From: Azolla caroliniana
Lineage: Eukaryota > Polypodiophyta
Direction: 5' to 3'
NCBI GenBank assembly: GCA_043228905.1
Contig: JBHGNT010000005.1
Location: 3,162,001-3,226,000 of the forward strand
DNA: 64,000 bases
Each line of letters starts with the position of its first letter. The first letter of the stretch is position 1. The notes under the pieces are model-generated. The model was not told the DNA's origin, ran no database searches, and saw only the letters and a program-made list of their open reading frames with translations. Position numbers and translations under genes: made by a program. Shown here piece by piece: positions 59,747 through 64,000 of this stretch.

Positions 59747-61482
59747 TCAGGAAGACACAAGGGCAGCAGCGGCTGCTGCTCTTCCACGCATGTCCTCCAA
59801 AAATACACCATAGTTCCTTGACGATGATCCTGACGCCCCATCCGCACCAGTAGCAGCCATGGCTGACCTCCTCACATCTTCACATCTCCGCCTCACCTCC
59901 GTGTCTTCCCTCATCACCTCCCTCACTAACCTCGCCACCTCCCCTGCCCTCGCCCCCTCCTCTATCCTCACACCCACCTTCCACACCTCCGCCACGTAGT
60001 GCGCGTTCATCCTCTGCTCCGCAAACCCACCCGCCCTCGCCAATATCGGGACTCCCGCGGTAATACTCTCCAAGATAGAATTCCACCCGCAGTGCGAAAG
60101 GAAAGCCCCCACCGAAGGGTGGTTTAGTGCCTCCAGCTGTGGTGCCCATGGGACCACACGGCAGTGTTGGAGTAATTCGGGTGAGGTGGTCTCCGGGTTC
60201 AGCTCAGCACGGAGGGCTGTGAGCGGAGCACCACCCTGGTCCGGCCGGACTGCCCACAGGAATGGCACACCGCTGTCTTTTATGCCCTCGATTAGGTTGG
60301 CAAGCTCGCCCTCTGACACGTTTGCAAGGCTGCCATATGCTATGTAAAGTACAGAGCCTGGCGGATGGGTGGATAACCAGCTGTTGCAGAAGCAGTCCTC
60401 AGTCCATAGGCTAGGGGTTGCGCCTGATAGGCTGCTTGCCAACCCATCACCATTGGATGATGATGATGATGATGATCGGAGGATGGCATCTGGCAAGAGA
60501 GGGCCGATGGGGAGATAATTTGGTACCTCTGCCTTGAAAGCGGCAGAGGCATCCGGGTCAATCTCCGTCCATGTGTTCCCTAGGTTCCACACCGCCTCCA
60601 GGGGGCGGCGCATACAGAGGCGCAGGTGCCATTGGAAGAGGAAACCCGTGGTTTCTTCCACTAGGAAAAAGGAGATATAATCTTGGAGCTTCATGGGTGC
60701 GATCCCAGGGATGCAGGTGATCACCTCGGAGGCCTTGGCAGGATCTGGAATTCAGCACATGGGACAAGCACATAAAGAGGAGGCACAGGGCAGCATATAT
60801 ATACATATATATATATATATATATCAATCAAGCACATACATAAGGCTTGAATGAAAGTCCAGACACAAATGCTAGTTAGAGGATGTGAGGATGGATGGGC
60901 CTTACCACGGAGGGGTGAATAGCCGTGGTCCATGAGAAGAGACTGAAAGTGGTAGGCCAAGCTGGCGTGGGTTGGCGTCGTCCACAGCGCCACGCGGGGC
61001 ACGCCCAATTGGTCCGCCACGTCCTGCATCCAGGAGCAGAAGGAGTCGGCGATGATGCACGTGACAGGCGGCGGCATGACAGCTGAGCCGTTGGCCGGCT
61101 CAGCCTGCGCCTGTGCCTGGGTTTTGATGAGCTTGGCCACAGGGCCAGGCAACGCCAGGATGGCGGCTGTTATCTCGATGAGGTTCTCGTTGAAACGGCC
61201 ATGGTGTGGGGGGAGGCCGTCGGGGACGTGGAGGAAGCGGAGGTTGGGGGTTTGGAGGAGGGATTGGTTGTGGCCGGCGGCAAACATTCGGCTGTGGTTG
61301 TGCTCTATGTTGATGAAAGTGACGAAGAAGCCGTCGGAGAGGAGCTTTCTGGCGAGGTGCATCATGGGGTTGATGTGGCCCTGTGCGGGGTAGGGGAAGA
61401 GAACGGCATGGGGTTGAGCAATGGCAGCAGGAGTCACGTGATGGGCATGGACATCGCCGGAGGATCCTTCTTGGCCGCCCAT
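59747..61482 (-). CDS. UDP-glycosyltransferase (family 1, PSPG box)
   Basis: Transfers a sugar from a UDP-sugar to a small-molecule acceptor in the cytosol; the acceptor is unknown. Exons: 61482-60906, 60744-59747; 524 aa, slightly longer than the usual 450-500. The N-terminus has VLFPYPAQGHINPMMHLARK with catalytic-type His36, then FINIEHNHSRM, LHVPDGLPPHHGR, and CIIADSFCSWMQDVADQLGV with the partner Asp. Exon 2 has LPIGPLLPDAI, a Ser/His-coding microsatellite loop, VLYIAYGSLANVSEGELANL, PFLWAVRPD and a C-terminal PSPG box (WAPQLEALNHPSVGAFLSHC, GWNSILESITAGVP). Between GVP and the terminal EQ the box has one extra residue and lacks the usual Trp/Met-Pro (ILARAGGFAEQ). The start at 61482 was chosen as the first in-frame ATG. 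Coding sequence is distinctly GC-rich compared with the rest of the window. The EHNHSR context resembles groups UGT85/86, but this is only an impression. Confidence 0.92.
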
Positions 61483-62078
61483 CTCTTCTTCTATCTCCGA
61501 AATCCCCACCTATAGATGATGGATGGGCGGGCACTTCGAAGAGTGGTTCTTTCCTTTACATGAAGGAGCTAGCTAGACAGATAGAGATACATAGATTAGA
61601 CTATGGGGAGGATGGAGCCAAAAAAGTAAGCAAAAAGGAGTAAAAGGAAGAGCGCTTTTTGGCGGGTCGGAGATATGGTTAATAAATATATGTACATAAA
61701 TATAGCTGGGCTGGCTTTTGGGTGTAAACATATAGATATTGATGGCCAGATAGATGTGAATATGTATATATTTTCTCTTCACACGTGCTTACCGGTATTT
61801 TTGGGGGATCGGGTCTGCGATCATTATGGTCCACATAAACCTCCCATGTTATTCTCTCTCTCTCTCTGTTTCTCTCTCTCTCTCTCTCTCTCTATTTTCG
61901 CATTTCCTGTCAGTCTGGTCAATTTGCGCATACAAAAACCCCATATGCTTTGATTGCCCTAACTTTAACTTTCTTTTTGCCCATCCCCGTGTCCAACTTG
62001 GGCCCTCTTCCCCTCCCCTTCATTTTCGCACATGTTCTTTCTTGTAGCACGCTTCATTTGAAAACATACAAGTTACAA

Positions 62079-62162
62079 GAAGAATTATGTATGAAATGAG
62101 AGTTAAGTCCTCTTAGAAAAGAAGAATTATGTATGAAATGAGAGTTAAGTCCTCTTAGAAAA
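62079..62162 (+). repeat. 42-bp tandem duplication
   Basis: Perfect consecutive copies starting gaagaattatgtatgaaatg at 62079 and 62121. Confidence 0.95.
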
Positions 62163-62460
62163 CAATGATCTTTGGTGATGTCATGACATAGTATGAAGCA
62201 TACGTACCATTTGTGTGTTCCCATTCGCGAACATTCTTATCATTCTCGTAAGAAAAATACCCTCGAAGTATGATAAATACCATACTTTGGCACTCATTAT
62301 TTATTATACGGTAAACTTTTTTTTGGGTAAGAAAGTTAAGGTACAAAGTGTTAAAAAAAACGAGAATGTTTTAATAACATGCTCATTCGTTTGCATACGT
62401 ATGAAAACGAATGTTTGGGCTAACGAACACGAATATTACGTACTATGCATGACACTATGT

Positions 62461-62665
62461 TTGAGTTTAAAAAGAAAAGGATCATTTAGCTAATCAACCA
62501 CTACGGTTTAGCGTACTACCATAATAACCGTCATTTATGTACATCTTAGAAACCAATGATATTTGGTGATGTCATGACACACTATGGTTGAGTTTAAAAA
62601 GAAAGGGATCATTTAGCTAATCAACCACTATGGTTTAGCTTACTGCCATAATAACCGACATTTAC
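62461..62665 (+). repeat. Near-tandem duplication, period 127 bp
   Basis: The block ttgagtttaaaaagaaa through cataataaccg occurs at 62461 and again at 62588 with few changes. The linker tttggtgatgtcatgacaca at about 62560 is itself a copy of a stretch at about 62171. Confidence 0.85.
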
Positions 62666-63261
62666 TAACACCTTCACATCTCTCTAATTCTCATGCCTGA
62701 AAAGAAACTAGCAAAAACAATAGCTAGTTTTCACGAAAATATTTGATACACCAAATATTATTCTTTCATCAATCCTATGGCCTTATCAATAATACTCAAT
62801 ATTTGAAATTTCAAAATTGTTCTCATTTATTTTTATTATCGCATCTATACAATGATGTTTCTTATATAGTATGTTCACAATACGCCCAGAGCAAGTTAAA
62901 TTTGTAGTTATGTACACATATCCTATTTTGACCATAATTTGTAAAAGCGGTGTTAGAAGTACATATGGTTGACAACCCTAGCTGGAAATGGTGTCTAGTA
63001 GAAAAGAAGAAAACAAGCCAAAAAGTTCTTAAATAATTCGTAGCTCATTCAACTTTTTGCCATTTGGTGGTTTGAAAATGTAATATTATGCCATTACTTC
63101 GTCTTGGATTTGCCAACCCTTACTGTTTCTTGGTTGCTGCACTGCATTGTTACAACAATGCAAACATACATGTAATATTATGATTTTCTTTATATGGATT
63201 CCCTAGTTCTTTTGTACAACGTAGCATTTGATATTTACCTACATGGATGGACCACCTCCTT

Positions 63262-63360
63262 TCATTTCTTGGGAAGGGAAGCTGAATCTGAGCCATGTGC
63301 AGTCCTCATCAGCACACCAAGCAGGTCTGGGAATATGATGATCAAGGCCAATACAAGTCC
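63262..63360 (-). CDS. Probable terminal exon of a gene extending past the right edge (membrane protein)
   Basis: A clean acceptor (ctgctttttag on the minus strand) is followed by 33 open codons: GLVLALIIIFPDLLGVLMRT, then AHGSDSASLPKK and a stop. This is a hydrophobic helix plus a short polar tail, as at the C-terminus of a membrane protein. No preceding exon lies within the window, so the intron would be longer than 640 bases. The family is not recognised. Confidence 0.5.
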   Translation of the reverse strand, partial: GLVLALIIIFPDLLGVLMRTAHGSDSASLPKK

Positions 63361-64000
63361 CTAAAAAGCAGTTAGACAGCATGAACAGAATGGAGTTACA
63401 AGAAACATAAGGCCACACAGCCTATGGTTGGAACAAAGATGAGTTGTTCACATAACAGGCTAGAATAACAAATTTATACAACGTGGAGATTGATGGAGTT
63501 TCACTCAGACAAAAATCAGAAATCGAACTTAGACCCAAAAAGAAAATGAAGAACACACAATTTACGTGGAAAACCCTGATTTCAGGGAAAAACCACGGGA
63601 ATAGGAAATTTCACTATGAGTAATTACGGAATACAATCACAGAACAATAAAACCTGATTTGGTATGGGAGTGTGCTGAAACCACGATTTCAGCCGAGCGC
63701 ATCCAAACCCTAGCACATAGACGTCTATTCCTTTTGAAGCTTCCCAAGCTTCTCTGTCTTTCACTCTCTATTTCTCTTTTGATTCTCTCTTCTTTTCTTC
63801 TCTCTTAGCTTCTGAGTACGTATACTCTTACACAGCCACTACTGTGTAGAAAACTCAGTCGTTCTCAGAGTTACGCATACAATACAACTCGTTTTTCCCT
63901 CATACATATATACTGCCAGGCCTGTTGGCATATATATGCTAGGTCATTTCTTCTTTATATGGAAGAAGGCATATGTATATGTATATGTGTCCATTTGATT
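63361..64000. other. Putative intron containing retroelement-like sequence
   Basis: At about 63545-63600 the words cacacaatttacgtggaaaa and gggaaaaaccacgg occur, a type of phrase often met in plant retrotransposon terminal regions. CT-rich sequence follows at 63760-63810. No ends or coding region are visible in the window. Confidence 0.35.

Larger units (their letters stand above)
61483..63261. other. 5' flank of the glycosyltransferase gene; duplications
   Basis: Contains a CT microsatellite (about 61854-61893) and the two tandem duplications listed separately. No gene recognised until the exon at 63262. Confidence 0.5.

Overview
The window is nuclear DNA of a land plant, almost certainly a flowering plant. 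The evidence is multi-exon genes with GT-AG introns, plant-only families (GT77 RG-II xylosyltransferase, CRS2-associated CRM splicing factor, receptor-like cytoplasmic kinase VII, kelch acyl-CoA-binding protein, PSPG-box glycosyltransferase, CASP-like membrane protein), AT-rich intergenic space, and LINE and tRNA-derived SINE remnants. The species cannot be told from the sequence alone.

Eight complete gene models were assembled by hand, with splice phases that close exactly. In order they are: calreticulin (1502-5074, +, 14 exons, 401 aa); RLCK-VII kinase with an N-myristoylation exon (8345-11384, +, 6 exons, 365 aa); two-domain rhodanese/mercaptopyruvate sulfurtransferase (12576-16491, -, 11 exons, 390 aa); CASP-like four-helix membrane protein (18513-19951, -, 3 exons, 173 aa); CRS2-associated factor with two CRM domains and a very long N-terminus (22189-27538, -, 5 exons, 1233 aa); RG-II xylosyltransferase of family GT77 (34448-37583, +, 4 exons, 362 aa); ACBP4/5-type acyl-CoA-binding kelch protein (42673-51081, -, 19 exons, 677 aa); UDP-glycosyltransferase (59747-61482, -, 2 exons, 524 aa). 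A ninth gene is represented only by a probable terminal exon at 63262-63360 (-), with the rest beyond the right edge.

Between the genes lie broken mobile elements. A degenerate L1-type LINE (about 28.7-34.0 kb) has frameshifts, an internal deletion in its reverse transcriptase, and a 3' third that reads on the opposite strand. A second LINE 3' fragment (55.2-56.5 kb, -) carries a nested 41-bp retroposon tail flanked by a 20-bp target-site duplication. There are several tRNA-like SINE remnants (27.9, 28.3, 34.1 kb), a possible copia gag scrap (41.9 kb), and many local tandem duplications (11.5, 12.4, 16.9, 34.1, 37.7-38.3, 53.0-53.8, 62.1, 62.5 kb).

The genes are independent housekeeping and specialised-metabolism genes; nothing suggests a gene cluster or shared regulation. 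No new molecular system is claimed. The most notable points are: a GC-AG, in-frame, stop-free intron in calreticulin; a repeat-built N-terminal extension on the splicing factor; a UGT with an altered PSPG box; a LINE whose 3' third is inverted in place; and a GATC-rich first intron in the acyl-CoA-binding protein gene.
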